NCBI RefSeq assembly: GCF_000620045.1
Contig: NZ_JHVH01000003.1
Span: 1-64,000, forward strand
Length of the DNA: 64,000 nucleotides
Direction: 5' to 3'
DNA from: Halomonas halodenitrificans DSM 735
GTDB lineage: Bacteria > Pseudomonadota > Gammaproteobacteria > Pseudomonadales > Halomonadaceae
The notes below the pieces were generated by a model that searched no databases, was not told the DNA's origin, and saw only the letters and a list, made by a program, of their open reading frames with translations. Made by a program: the position numbers and the translations under genes. Of the stretch, positions 1 to 8,486 are shown one piece after another; positions within the stretch are counted from its first letter, which is position 1; each line of letters starts with the position of its first letter.

Positions 1-81
1 AATGAGGCCAACTTCATCGCCATGATCTACCTGATTGGCAGCCCGGTAGGCCGCCTGTTCGATCAGGCCAAATCCACATGA
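1..81 (+). CDS. C-terminal end of an unidentified protein (partial)
   Basis: An open frame enters the window in frame 1 and stops at TGA (79-81), giving the last 26 residues, NEANFIAMIYLIGSPVGRLF then DQAKST. The segment IAMIYLIGSPVGRLF is hydrophobic and could be the end of a membrane helix, so a membrane protein is possible. It lies 54 bases before the TRAP binding-protein start on the same strand and may belong to the same transcription unit. The rest of the gene is outside the window, and I do not recognise the family. Confidence 0.55.
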   Translation, partial: NEANFIAMIYLIGSPVGRLFDQAKST

Positions 82-135
82 AACGACGAAGAACCTGAAA
101 ATTGCGGCATTCAGACAATGATGGGGGTGGCAATC

Positions 136-1143
136 ATGTGCTGGAAATTCGGCAAGCGATTGACGGCGGCGACCCTGGGCATGGCCCTGTGCACGGGCGT
201 CGCCTCGGCCCAGTCAACGGTTTTTCTCACCATCGGCTCCGGCTCCACGTCGGGCCTGTACTACCCCACGGCGGTGGGGATGGCCAAGATTCTCAGCGAG
301 TCCGATGTCGGGCTACGCGCCAACGCTCGCTCCACGGGGGCCTCGGTATTCAATGCCAATGCCATCGGCGAGGGCTCGCTGCAGATGGGGCTGATGCAGA
401 ACAATATTGCCTATTACGCCTACCATGGCACCGGGGTCGAGGCGTTCGAGGGTAACAAGATAGACAATCTGCGCGGGCTGGTCGGCCTGTACCCGGAGGC
501 CATCCATATCCTGGCCCGGGAGGACGCGAATATCGATAGCGTCGATGACCTGGCCGGCAAGCGAGTCTATGTCGGCGATGTGGGCTCCGGCACCGAGCAG
601 GATGCCATGAATATCATGGGTGCCTTCGATGTCGCCTTCGATGACCTGAAGGCGACGGTGCGGGGAAGCTCTGGCGATGCAGTGGGGCTGCTGCGAGACG
701 ACAAGATTGCCGCCATGTTTTATACCGTGGGCCTGGGCTCCTCGGCGATCGTCGAGGCGGCCCAGACGGCATCCATCACCGTCATATCCATCGACCAGGA
801 CCCGCTCGATCAACTCCAGGAAGAATTCGACTTTTACACGCCCTTCACCATTCCGGGCGGGACCTATCCCGGTGCTGATGAGGACGTTCAGACGGTCACC
901 CTCAAGGCCATGCTGGGCGCCTCCGCCGACCTGTCCGAGGAGACGGTCTATACCTTCATGAACACGGTGTTCAACGAGAAGCTGGATACTTTCTACAGTG
1001 ATATCCAGAACCCCAATCTCGAAAAGTTCTTTACCGTCGAAGCGGGCCTGGATGGCATGTCCATTCCCTTGCATCCAGGGGCGGTCAAGTTCTTCGAAGA
1101 ACAGGATGTGGAGGTTTCCGACAGCCTCAAGCCCGAGCAGTGA
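136..1143 (+). CDS. TAXI-family TRAP transporter substrate-binding protein
   Basis: Periplasmic solute receptor of a TRAP (ion-gradient-driven) transporter of the TAXI branch. About 335 residues, normal for the family. It begins with a Sec signal peptide: basic MCWKFGKR, a hydrophobic core, and a likely cleavage after GVASA. The mature part opens with TIGSGSTSGLYYPTAVGMAK, the typical TAXI N-terminus, followed by LAGKRVYVGDVGSGTEQDA, which in this family lines the ligand pocket. I chose ATG 136 because GGGGTGG stands just upstream; ATG 118 or 121 would add five or six residues before the signal peptide. The fused permease follows 124 bases downstream. Known TAXI ligands include glutamate and other small carboxylates; the ligand here cannot be read from the sequence. 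Confidence 0.92.
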   Translation: MCWKFGKRLTAATLGMALCTGVASAQSTVFLTIGSGSTSGLYYPTAVGMAKILSESDVGLRANARSTGASVFNANAIGEGSLQMGLMQNNIAYYAYHGTGVEAFEGNKIDNLRGLVGLYPEAIHILAREDANIDSVDDLAGKRVYVGDVGSGTEQDAMNIMGAFDVAFDDLKATVRGSSGDAVGLLRDDKIAAMFYTVGLGSSAIVEAAQTASITVISIDQDPLDQLQEEFDFYTPFTIPGGTYPGADEDVQTVTLKAMLGASADLSEETVYTFMNTVFNEKLDTFYSDIQNPNLEKFFTVEAGLDGMSIPLHPGAVKFFEEQDVEVSDSLKPEQ

Positions 1144-1267
1144 GTGTCGGTCCCGCGAGCTTCGGGCGGCCAGTCAGCGCATCACGCCCGAAGCCCGCAA
1201 TCTCGCCTGAAGAGCAGGAGGCCGGCGCAGGGCCTTAGCCAGCACACTGTCATAGGGGCGCAACACC

Positions 1268-3379
1268 ATGGCCGATCAGCCCGTCAAGGATCCGGACGCT
1301 AGGGCGACTGCCAATGGGGCCGAAGGCAATGGTGGCGAGGCGCAGCGGATCGTCGCCGAAAGCGATTATGGCGCACGGATGCCACATGGCCGCTGGCAGC
1401 GCTGGCTACTGGTCCTGCTCGCCGTCGGCTGGAGCCTGTTTCAGCTCTATGCGACCTATTTCGGGTCTCTCAGTCCGCAGAAGCTCGGCGCCTTCCACCT
1501 GACCTTCGGCTTCGCCCTGGCGTTTCTGTCCTACCCCGGCAAGCATGGCCCCGGCGAGCGCATTCCCTGGTATGACTGGCTGCAGGCCGGCGTCGGGGCG
1601 GTGACGGCGCTGTATGTCGTTATCAATTATTACAACCTGGTGGCGGTGCAGGGCGGCTTACCCATCGCGCGCGATGTGTGGATGGGGTCGGCCCTGCTGA
1701 TTGTCCTGGCCCTGGCGGCCGCGCGCATCGTCGGCATTGCCCTGCCGATCATCGCCGGCATCGTCATCCTGTATGGCATTACCGGTCCCGCCGGCATCAT
1801 CCCGGTGACCCCGCCGGACGTGATCTTCCTGCACAACGGCTACGGCTGGGACCAGATCATCCAGCAGCTGTATATCACCACGGAAGGCATCTGGGGAACA
1901 CCGATTCAGGTATCGGCCTCCTTCGTGTTCCTGTTCGTGTTGTTCGGTGCGCTGCTCGACCGAGCCGGGGCGGGCCAGTATTTTGTCGATCTCGCCTATA
2001 GCGGCCTGGGTACCTACCGTGGTGGCCCGGCGAAGGCGGCGGTGGTCGCGAGCCTGCTGACCGGTATCATCTCCGGCTCCTCCACCGCCAATACCGTGAC
2101 GACCGGCACCTTCACCATTCCGCTGATGAAAAAGATCGGTTATCCGCCGATCAAGGCCGGCGCCATCGAATGCGCGGCATCCACCAATGGCCAGCTGATG
2201 CCGCCAATCATGGGGGCCGCCGCCTTCATCATGGCAACCTTCCTGAATATTCCCTATTCCGAGCTGATCCTCTATGCCCTGGTGCCGGCGCTTCTGTCCT
2301 ATATGGGGCTGGTGTTTACCGTGCACCTGGAGGCACTCAAGTTGAATCTGGTCGGCATGCCACGCAGCGAACTGCCGCCGTTCTGGGCAACCTTCATTAA
2401 AGGCGTGCACTACCTGGTGCCGGTGGCGTTTCTGCTCTATGAGCTGATGTGGGTTCAGCTCACTCCCGAGCGCAGTGCGCTGAACGCCCTGATCCTGTTG
2501 ATTGTCGTGATTCTGCTCCAGGAGACCTGGCGTTGCCTGCGTGATACCCGCAGGCTGGGGGGGCTCGTCACCGGCTTGTGGCAGGGCGCAAGGCTGGTCT
2601 TCGACGGGCTCGAGAAGGGGGCCCGCAACATGACGACCATCGCCGTCGCTACCGCTGCGGCGGGCATCATCGTCGGCATGGTGACCATGACCAACCTGGG
2701 TTATGGCCTGACCCAGGTCATCGGTGTGCTATCCATGGGCAATATCTGGCTGGTGCTGATTCTGGCCGCGACCACCTCGCTGATCCTGGGTATCGGCCTG
2801 CCCACCACGGCCAACTATATCGTGATGGCGGCACTGGTGGCGCCGGTAGTGGCCAATCTGGCCGGCGACGTCGGCCTCGAGGTGCCCATCGTGGCGATTC
2901 ATCTGTTCGTCTTCTACTTCGGCATTCTTGCCGATGACACGCCGCCAGTGGGGCTGGCCGCCTATGCCGCCTCGGCCATCTCTCGGGCCGACCCGGTGCG
3001 TACCGGCGTCCAGGGCTTTACCTATGATCTGCGCACCGTCATCCTGCCGTTCATGTTCTTCTTTAATCCGGAGCTGATCCTGCATGTGGATAGCTGGCTT
3101 CGCGGTGTCTGGGTCATCTTCACTGCGGCGGTCGGCATGTTCGCCTTCGTTGCCGTGACTCAGGGCTATCTGGTAACCCGAATGCTCTGGTATGAGCGCC
3201 TGCTGATACTGGGATGCGCCCTGGCGATGATCAAGCCGGGACTGCTGACCGACGTGGTCGGCCTGCCGCTTCTCGCACTCGTCTTTCTCTATCACCGTCA
3301 GCGCTCCATCGCCGGCGGAGGCCCCTCGTCACCCTTCGGTCGGGGCAGCTATCCCGCCACGCGGGGGGCCGGGAACTAG
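1268..3379 (+). CDS. TRAP transporter fused permease (DctQM, TAXI type)
   Basis: 703-residue inner-membrane permease in which the small 4-helix DctQ-like part (roughly residues 45-190) and the 12-helix DctM-like part are one polypeptide, as usual in TAXI systems. The DctM signature SGSSTANTVTTGTFTIPLMK lies near residue 270, followed by CAASTNGQLMPPIMGAAAFI. A second conserved stretch, LGIGLPTTANYIVMAALVAP, lies near residue 510, then FYFGILADDTPPVGLAAYAA. The N-terminal 40 residues are polar and cytoplasmic. Together with the preceding binding protein it forms a complete transporter. The stop is only 5 bases from the convergent WGR gene and no hairpin separates them. Confidence 0.93.
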   Translation: MADQPVKDPDARATANGAEGNGGEAQRIVAESDYGARMPHGRWQRWLLVLLAVGWSLFQLYATYFGSLSPQKLGAFHLTFGFALAFLSYPGKHGPGERIPWYDWLQAGVGAVTALYVVINYYNLVAVQGGLPIARDVWMGSALLIVLALAAARIVGIALPIIAGIVILYGITGPAGIIPVTPPDVIFLHNGYGWDQIIQQLYITTEGIWGTPIQVSASFVFLFVLFGALLDRAGAGQYFVDLAYSGLGTYRGGPAKAAVVASLLTGIISGSSTANTVTTGTFTIPLMKKIGYPPIKAGAIECAASTNGQLMPPIMGAAAFIMATFLNIPYSELILYALVPALLSYMGLVFTVHLEALKLNLVGMPRSELPPFWATFIKGVHYLVPVAFLLYELMWVQLTPERSALNALILLIVVILLQETWRCLRDTRRLGGLVTGLWQGARLVFDGLEKGARNMTTIAVATAAAGIIVGMVTMTNLGYGLTQVIGVLSMGNIWLVLILAATTSLILGIGLPTTANYIVMAALVAPVVANLAGDVGLEVPIVAIHLFVFYFGILADDTPPVGLAAYAASAISRADPVRTGVQGFTYDLRTVILPFMFFFNPELILHVDSWLRGVWVIFTAAVGMFAFVAVTQGYLVTRMLWYERLLILGCALAMIKPGLLTDVVGLPLLALVFLYHRQRSIAGGGPSSPFGRGSYPATRGAGN

Positions 3380-3384
3380 AGGGC

Positions 3385-3666
3385 TCATATCCCATCCAGC
3401 AGTGATAGCTGGCTGACAGCCTCGCGCCCTTCGGGGCTGTTGTCTTCCACTTCCAACACCTTGTGAAAGCCCCGTGACGCCTGGATGGTGGCCTCATCCG
3501 CCAGCCACATCAGCGTCTGGTCGCGGTCATCGGCCAGCTGGTGCTTCAACCCCCCGAACTGGGTGCCGATCTGCCCCCAGGCGCGGCTGAAGATCCAGTC
3601 GCCGAACATGTCCTGGTGGATATGCACCAGGACATAGTCATGGTTGGTTTCCCAGCGAATGATCAT
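3385..3666 (-). CDS. Stand-alone WGR-domain protein
   Basis: Small soluble protein of 93 residues that is almost entirely one WGR domain: IIRWETNHDYVLVHIHQDMFGDW, then RAWGQIGTQFGG with the Trp-Gly-x-Ile signature, ending at a conserved HKV segment. In larger proteins (PARPs, bacterial MolR-like proteins) WGR domains bind nucleic acid; the role of single-domain bacterial versions is not established. The start at 3666 has GGGGGC a few bases upstream. An open reading frame continues far upstream but only antisense to pdxB, so the short start is preferred. It is divergent from pdxB (90 bases between starts) and convergent with the TRAP permease. Confidence 0.75.
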   Translation of the reverse strand: MIIRWETNHDYVLVHIHQDMFGDWIFSRAWGQIGTQFGGLKHQLADDRDQTLMWLADEATIQASRGFHKVLEVEDNSPEGREAVSQLSLLDGI

Positions 3667-3756
3667 GAAGCCCCCGAACTGCTCTGTGCCGGCCTGGACG
3701 GCGAGGTGATAAGGTAGTGCGTATTGTAATGCCTTGCCGGAGCGGAACAACGCCTT

Positions 3757-4950
3757 ATGAAAATACTCGTCGATGCCAATGTGCCTGCCGCCGAGGCGTG
3801 TTTCGCGGCGCTGGGCGAGGTGGTTCGCCTGCCGGGTCGCGCGATCGATGCCGAAGCGCTGCGTGGCGTCGATGCCCTGGTGGTACGCTCCATTACCCGT
3901 GTCGACGAGGCGCTGCTCGCCGAGGCCTCGCGCTTGCGCTTCGTTGGCACCTGCACCATCGGGACCGACCATATCGATACCCGGTTGCTGGCCGAGTACG
4001 GCATCGCCTTCGCCAGCGCCCCGGGCTGCAACGCCGAGGCGGTGGTCGACTATGTGCTGGTCAGCCTGCTGACGCTGGCCGAGCGGCAAGGCTGGCGGCT
4101 CGCCGACCGCCGGATTGGGGTCGTCGGGGCCGGCAACGTGGGCGGGCGCCTGCTGGCGCGCCTTGCGGCCATGGGCATCGACTGCCTGGCCTGCGACCCG
4201 CCCCGGATTGAAGCAGAGAGCACTGAGAGAGAGAGCACCCAGGAGGCGGGCGCCGGGGGACAGGCCCCGGCCCGCTTCGTGAGCCTGGATACCCTGATCG
4301 CGGAGTGCGACGTTCTCTGCCTGCATACCCCGCTGGTGCGCGAGGGAGCCCATGCCACCCACCACCTGCTGAATGCCGAGTGCATCGCGGCCCTGACACC
4401 GGGCACGGTGCTGCTCAATGCGGGGCGGGGTGACTGTGTCGACGGTCAGGCCCTGCGCGCTCGCCTGGCCGGCGAGGGTGATATCAGCGCGATTCTCGAT
4501 GTCTTCGAGGACGAGCCGGGCATCGATACGGCGCTGGGGGAGCTTGCCGAGATCGTCACGCCGCATATCGCCGGTTATAGCCTCGACGGCAAGCTGCGTG
4601 GCACCCATCAGATCTACCGGGCGCTGTGCCGTGACGTTGGCCTGCCATGCCGGGAGACCCTCGAAGAACTCCTGCCGGCTCCGCCGCTGCGCTCCCTCGA
4701 GCTGGGTGGCGGGCTCGAGCCCGAGGACGCCCTGCGCCTGGTCATGCGCGCCGTCTACGATCCACGCCGCGACCACGACTCCCTGGGGCGCGCGAGCCGT
4801 CGGCAGGGCATGGCCAAAGGCTTCGATGCCTGTCGGGCCAACTACCCGCTGCGCCGAGAATTCGCCACCCTGGAAATAGCCCAGGCGGCAGAGGACCGGC
4901 ACCTGGCCGCGCTGCTGGCGGGAGCGGGGTTTCGGATCACGAATTCCTGA
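3757..4950 (+). CDS. pdxB: Erythronate-4-phosphate dehydrogenase
   Basis: NAD-dependent dehydrogenase oxidising 4-phosphoerythronate to 2-oxo-3-hydroxy-4-phosphobutanoate, the second step of the DXP-dependent pyridoxal phosphate pathway in gammaproteobacteria. 397 residues, slightly longer than E. coli PdxB. N-terminal catalytic part MKILVDANVP; Rossmann motif GVVGAGNVGGR at 121-131; the D-2-hydroxyacid dehydrogenase residues are visible as NAGRGDCVD (Arg), DVFEDEPGID (Glu) and TPHIAGYS (His). The C-terminal dimerisation domain ends in GAGFRIT. A low-complexity insert rich in Glu/Ser/Thr (about residues 152-170) follows the second Rossmann strand. The gene is followed by a strong hairpin. Confidence 0.96.
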   Translation: MKILVDANVPAAEACFAALGEVVRLPGRAIDAEALRGVDALVVRSITRVDEALLAEASRLRFVGTCTIGTDHIDTRLLAEYGIAFASAPGCNAEAVVDYVLVSLLTLAERQGWRLADRRIGVVGAGNVGGRLLARLAAMGIDCLACDPPRIEAESTERESTQEAGAGGQAPARFVSLDTLIAECDVLCLHTPLVREGAHATHHLLNAECIAALTPGTVLLNAGRGDCVDGQALRARLAGEGDISAILDVFEDEPGIDTALGELAEIVTPHIAGYSLDGKLRGTHQIYRALCRDVGLPCRETLEELLPAPPLRSLELGGGLEPEDALRLVMRAVYDPRRDHDSLGRASRRQGMAKGFDACRANYPLRREFATLEIAQAAEDRHLAALLAGAGFRITNS

Positions 4951-4976
4951 GCCTTGAAGACAAGCCGAGACGCAGT

Positions 4977-4997
4977 GGGCCCGCCAATGGCGGGCCC
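4977..4997 (+). terminator. Hairpin after pdxB
   Basis: GGGCCCGCC (4977-4985), loop AAT, GGCGGGCCC (4989-4997): a perfect 9-bp all-GC stem 26 bases after the pdxB stop. The following CTTGCGTTGT is only weakly T-rich, so it is a probable rather than textbook intrinsic terminator. Confidence 0.6.
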
Positions 4998-5023
4998 CTT
5001 GCGTTGTCTGACTTGAGGAAAGG

Positions 5024-5160
5024 CTACTGCCGGTAGGCCGCTTCCTTGAAGGCACGGATGCGGCCGGTACCGAGAGCAAGGGCGGGTGGTCCGCTGCGGA
5101 TCGGTCCTACTGCCGGTACCGAGAGCAGGGGCGGGTGGCCCGCTGTGGATCGGTCCTACT
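5024..5160. repeat. Tandem duplication array derived from the 3' end of htpX
   Basis: A 49-bp unit occurs twice in tandem (5063-5111 and 5112-5160), differing at three positions. Upstream, 5024-5063 copies the last 13 codons of htpX (5156-5195): read on the minus strand it encodes RIRAFKEAAYRQ-stop against the genuine [16 protein letters not shown]. The 12-bp block CTACTGCCGGTA, the final htpX codons plus stop, is present three times (5024, 5107, 5156). This looks like slippage or unequal recombination that duplicated the gene tail downstream of the stop. No gene is seen in it. Confidence 0.85.
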
Positions 5161-6061
5161 GCCGGTAGGCCGCTTCCTTGAGCGCACGGATGCGATCATC
5201 CAAAGGCGGGTGGCTGGCGAACAGGCGCTCCACCAGCGAGCGGGTCTGGCCCTTGGTGATGGCCATGGCGCGCAGGGTGTCGGGCATCTGGTCGGGCAGC
5301 TCGGTCTCGGCCTTGAGCCGCGTCAGGGCGTTGATCATGGCGCCGGAGCCGGCCAGCTTGGCGCCGGCGGCGTCGGCGCGATATTCGCGAAAGCGCGAGA
5401 ACCAGGCGACGATGGCCGAGGCGGCGATGCCGAAGACGATTTCGGCGACCATCACCACCGCGAAGTACCCCATGAACCCCAGGCCGCCTTCGCCATCGCT
5501 GCGGGCGCGCAGGAACTGGTCGACCAGCTGGGCGACCACCCGGGCGAAGAACATCACGAAGGTGTTCACCACGCCCTGGACCAGGGCCAGGGTCACCATG
5601 TCGCCGTTGGCCACATGGCCGATCTCGTGGGCCAGCACCGCACGCACCTCTTCGGGGCGCATGCGATTGAGCAGGCCGGCGGAGACCGCCACCAGGGCGT
5701 CATTCTTGTTCCAGCCGGTGGCGAAGGCGTTGGACTGCTGGGCGGGGAAGATGCCCACTTCCGGGGTCTTGATGCCGGCGTCCCGGGCCAGCTCCGCCAC
5801 GGTGTCCACCAGCCACTTCTCGGTGGCATTGGAGGGCGTGTCGATCAGCACGGTGCCGGTGCTGCGCTTGGCCATCCACTTGGAGATGAACAGCGAGACC
5901 ATCGAGCCGGCCATGCCGAAGATAAAGCAGAAGATCAGCAGGCTCTGGAAATTGATGCCCTGGTCGCTGAGGTAGCTGTCCACGCCCAGCAGGCGCAGGG
6001 TGACGCTGGCCACCAGCAGTACCGCCAGGTTGGTGGCCAGAAAGAGCAGGATGCGCATCAT
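5156..6061 (-). CDS. htpX: Heat-shock membrane zinc protease HtpX
   Basis: M48-family inner-membrane metalloprotease that cleaves misfolded membrane proteins alongside FtsH. 301 residues (usually about 290). Two N-terminal membrane helices (about 4-26 and 38-59), then the zinc motif HEIGH at 145-149 inside [13 protein letters not shown]; the third ligand Glu is in the [18 protein letters not shown] region. Two further hydrophobic segments follow the HEIGH. Start ATG at 6061 has GGAG about 10 bases upstream; the following ATG (6058) is an alternative. The C-terminal codons are duplicated downstream. It follows alaA, the same neighbourhood as in Pseudomonas. Confidence 0.96.
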   Translation of the reverse strand: MMRILLFLATNLAVLLVASVTLRLLGVDSYLSDQGINFQSLLIFCFIFGMAGSMVSLFISKWMAKRSTGTVLIDTPSNATEKWLVDTVAELARDAGIKTPEVGIFPAQQSNAFATGWNKNDALVAVSAGLLNRMRPEEVRAVLAHEIGHVANGDMVTLALVQGVVNTFVMFFARVVAQLVDQFLRARSDGEGGLGFMGYFAVVMVAEIVFGIAASAIVAWFSRFREYRADAAGAKLAGSGAMINALTRLKAETELPDQMPDTLRAMAITKGQTRSLVERLFASHPPLDDRIRALKEAAYRQ

Positions 6062-6092
6062 GTCGGTGGATCTCCATCGATCATCGAAAGGA

Positions 6093-6111
6093 GCCGCCCG
6101 GGGTGGGCGGC
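6093..6111 (-). terminator. Probable terminator between alaA and htpX
   Basis: On the minus strand GCCGCCC, loop ACCCC, GGGCGGC, then TCCTTTCG. The 7-bp GC stem sits 75 bases past the alaA stop and 32 bases upstream of the htpX start, so it should end alaA transcripts or leave htpX to its own promoter. Confidence 0.5.
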
Positions 6112-6185
6112 GTGTTCAAGCTATTGCTTAGATACGGCCGGGCGGTGTGGGTTTCAAGCTTCGGGGTCGCCGGGCCCGTGACGCG

Positions 6186-7412
6186 CTACTGGCGATAGCG
6201 CGACAGGAAGTGGGCGAAGCGATCCAGGGCGTCGCCGAGCTGGTCGGCCCAGGGCAGGGTCACGATGCGCACATGGTCGGGATCCGGCCAGTTGAAGGCG
6301 GTCCCCTGTACCAGCAGGATCTTCTCCTGCAGCAGCAGGTCCAGCACCATCTGTTGGTCATCCTGAATATCGAAGACCTTGGGGTCGAGGCGCGGGAAGG
6401 CGTAGAGCGCTCCCTTCGGCTTCACGCAGGAGACGCCGGGAATGGCGTTGAGCTTTTCGAAGGTGATATCGCGCTGGGCCCGCAGGCGGCCGCCGGGCAG
6501 GATCAGGTCATTGACCGATTGGTAGCCGCCCAGTGCGGTCTGGATGGCATGCTGGGCCGGCACGTTGGCACACAGGCGCATGGAGGCGAGCATGGTCAGC
6601 CCCTGGATGAAATCGGCGGCCCGTTGCTTGGCGATATTGCCGGAGAGGATCATCCAGCCCGAGCGGAAACCGGCACAGCGATAGCTCTTGGAGAGGCCGT
6701 TGAAAGTCACCACCAGCTGGTCCTCGCCGGCCAGGGCACCGGTGGAGACATGCTCGACGTCGTCGTAGAGGATCTTGTCGTAGATTTCGTCGGAGAACAC
6801 TACCAGGTCGTGCTGGCGGGCGATCTCCAGCAGCTCACGCACGACCTCGGGCGGATAGACGGCGCCGGTGGGATTATTGGGGTTGATGATCACGATGGCC
6901 CGGGTATGGGCGGTGATCTTGGCGCGAATATCGTCCATGTCCGGCGCCCAGTCCGCCTGTTCGTCGCACAGATAGTGCACGCCATGGCCGCCGGAGAGAT
7001 TGGCGGCGGCGGTCCACAGCGGATAGTCGGGGGCGGGGATCAGCACCTCGTCGCCGTCGTTGAGCAGAGCCTGGAGAGTCATCACGATCAGCTCGGAGAC
7101 GCCGTTGCCGATGTAGATATCCTCGACACCCACGCCCGGAATTTCCCGTCGCTGGCACTCCTGCATGATCGCCTTGCGTGCCGAGTAGAGCCCCTTGGAG
7201 TCGCAGTACCCCTGGGCGGTCGGCAGGTTGTGCATCACGTCCTGCAGGATCTCCTCGGGGGCCTCGAACCCGAAGGGGGCGGGGTTGCCGATATTGAGCT
7301 TGAGAATGCGCTGACCTTCCTCTTCCAGTCGCTTGGCGTGGTCGAGCACCGGGCCGCGGATGTCGTAGCAGACGTTGTGCAGCTTGTGGGATTTGCGGAG
7401 GGGGGTGTCCAT
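6186..7412 (-). CDS. alaA: Alanine aminotransferase (AlaA/YfbQ type)
   Basis: Fold-type I PLP enzyme exchanging the amino group between alanine/2-oxoglutarate and pyruvate/glutamate. 408 residues against 405 in E. coli AlaA. The characteristic N-terminus (LRKSHKLHNVCYDIRGPVL) and NIGNPAPFGFEAPEEI are present; AQGYCDSKGLYSAR and INPNNPTGAVYP are class I aminotransferase blocks. The PLP-binding lysine is in FNGLSKSYRCAGFRSGWM, and the carboxylate-binding Arg is near HVRIVTLP at the C-terminus. The next gene upstream on the same strand is the YlqF-like GTPase, 35 bases away. Confidence 0.93.
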   Translation of the reverse strand: MDTPLRKSHKLHNVCYDIRGPVLDHAKRLEEEGQRILKLNIGNPAPFGFEAPEEILQDVMHNLPTAQGYCDSKGLYSARKAIMQECQRREIPGVGVEDIYIGNGVSELIVMTLQALLNDGDEVLIPAPDYPLWTAAANLSGGHGVHYLCDEQADWAPDMDDIRAKITAHTRAIVIINPNNPTGAVYPPEVVRELLEIARQHDLVVFSDEIYDKILYDDVEHVSTGALAGEDQLVVTFNGLSKSYRCAGFRSGWMILSGNIAKQRAADFIQGLTMLASMRLCANVPAQHAIQTALGGYQSVNDLILPGGRLRAQRDITFEKLNAIPGVSCVKPKGALYAFPRLDPKVFDIQDDQQMVLDLLLQEKILLVQGTAFNWPDPDHVRIVTLPWADQLGDALDRFAHFLSRYRQ

Positions 7413-7447
7413 GTCGTTCGGTGTCCTGGTCGGCGGGGGCGATAGGC

Positions 7448-8413
7448 TTAGGCGTTGTGCGAGGAGGGCGCGGCATCGTTGCCGTCCGGCTCGGGTGCCG
7501 GCTCCGGCGGTATATCCGCAGGCGTTTCCAGGGTCAGGCGGCCGAGCTTGCCGTCGCGCAGCTCGTGGAGCAGCACCTCGGCACCGCGGTGCAGATCCAC
7601 TTCGCCACCGGGGCGCAGGCCGCCGCGCTTGCCGGCGATCTCGGAGAGGATGGCGTGGCCATCGAAACCGGCGATGGCGAGCAGGTCAACCCGTTCCGGG
7701 CCGTCGGCCTCTACCCGGGCGGCGTCGGGGTTGGCCCGATAGCCGGGTAGGGCCTTGAGCCGATAGCGCGCCTTGAGGGCCTCGGGGTAGCGTCTGGCCA
7801 GCTCGGCGGCGCCGATCATGGCCACGTCCACATAGTCGATGGCAGTGTCGCGAATGGCGCCGCTGACCGCCAGACGGTAGGCGCTGGCCTGATCCTCGAT
7901 CTTGGGCCACAGCACTCCGGGGGTATCGATAAGGGCCACCCGGCCGTTGATGCGAACCTTCTGCTGACGCTTGGTGACCGCCGGCTCGTTGCCGGTCCTG
8001 GCGATGCTCTTGCCGGCGAGGCCGTTGATCAGGGTCGACTTGCCCACGTTGGGGATGCCCATCACCATCACGCGCACGTCACGGTCGGCGCGGACCTGAC
8101 CCGCGAGCTCGTGGCAGAGCCGAGGGATGCGCTTGAGCTCCCGAGCGTTGGTGGTGGTCACGGCGAGGGCGCGCATATCGGGCTGGGCGTCGAAATGGGC
8201 CACCCACTCCCTTGTCCGCTCGGGGTCGGCGAGGTCGGCTCGGGAGAGGATCTTGAGCACCGGCTTGTGGCGGGTGAGCTCGGCCAGCATGGGATTGGCG
8301 CTGGAGTAGGGCAGGCGGGCGTCGAGGACCTCGACCACCACATCGACCTCCGGCAACGCCTCGGTGATCTGGCGCCGTGCCTTGTTCATGTGTCCCGGGA
8401 ACCAGCCGAGCAT
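7448..8413 (-). CDS. ylqF: Circularly permuted GTPase, YlqF/RbgA family
   Basis: 321-residue GTPase of the family whose Bacillus member RbgA completes 50S ribosome assembly. The motif order is permuted: the G4-like LSRADLAD comes first (about residue 55), then G5, then the P-loop GIPNVGKST (about 118-126) and G3 DTPGVLWPK. The N-terminus MLGWFPGHMNKARRQI is the hallmark of the family. The C-terminal 80 residues are an extension with a Pro/Glu-rich tail. It lies between alaA and msrB on the same strand. RbgA is best studied in Firmicutes; its role in gammaproteobacteria is less clear, so ribosome assembly is inferred from family. Confidence 0.88.
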   Translation of the reverse strand: MLGWFPGHMNKARRQITEALPEVDVVVEVLDARLPYSSANPMLAELTRHKPVLKILSRADLADPERTREWVAHFDAQPDMRALAVTTTNARELKRIPRLCHELAGQVRADRDVRVMVMGIPNVGKSTLINGLAGKSIARTGNEPAVTKRQQKVRINGRVALIDTPGVLWPKIEDQASAYRLAVSGAIRDTAIDYVDVAMIGAAELARRYPEALKARYRLKALPGYRANPDAARVEADGPERVDLLAIAGFDGHAILSEIAGKRGGLRPGGEVDLHRGAEVLLHELRDGKLGRLTLETPADIPPEPAPEPDGNDAAPSSHNA

Positions 8414-8486
8414 GGGCCTCTCCTGCCTTCAATAAAACGGCCGCCCATCTTAGCAGATGCACGGCCGCGGCAGGATCCTTGTCGGG

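Noticed and set aside
1144..1267. Possible separate DctQ gene between the TRAP binding protein and permease
   Set aside because: The 124-base gap is too short and the small subunit is fused to the permease.
3385..5079. Very long minus-strand open frame across pdxB
   Set aside because: Only its last 93 codons look like a protein (WGR domain); the rest is the antisense shadow of pdxB in high-GC codons and shows no family motif.
5063..5160. CRISPR-like repeats
   Set aside because: Two adjoining 49-bp copies without spacers; explained as tandem duplication of the htpX end.
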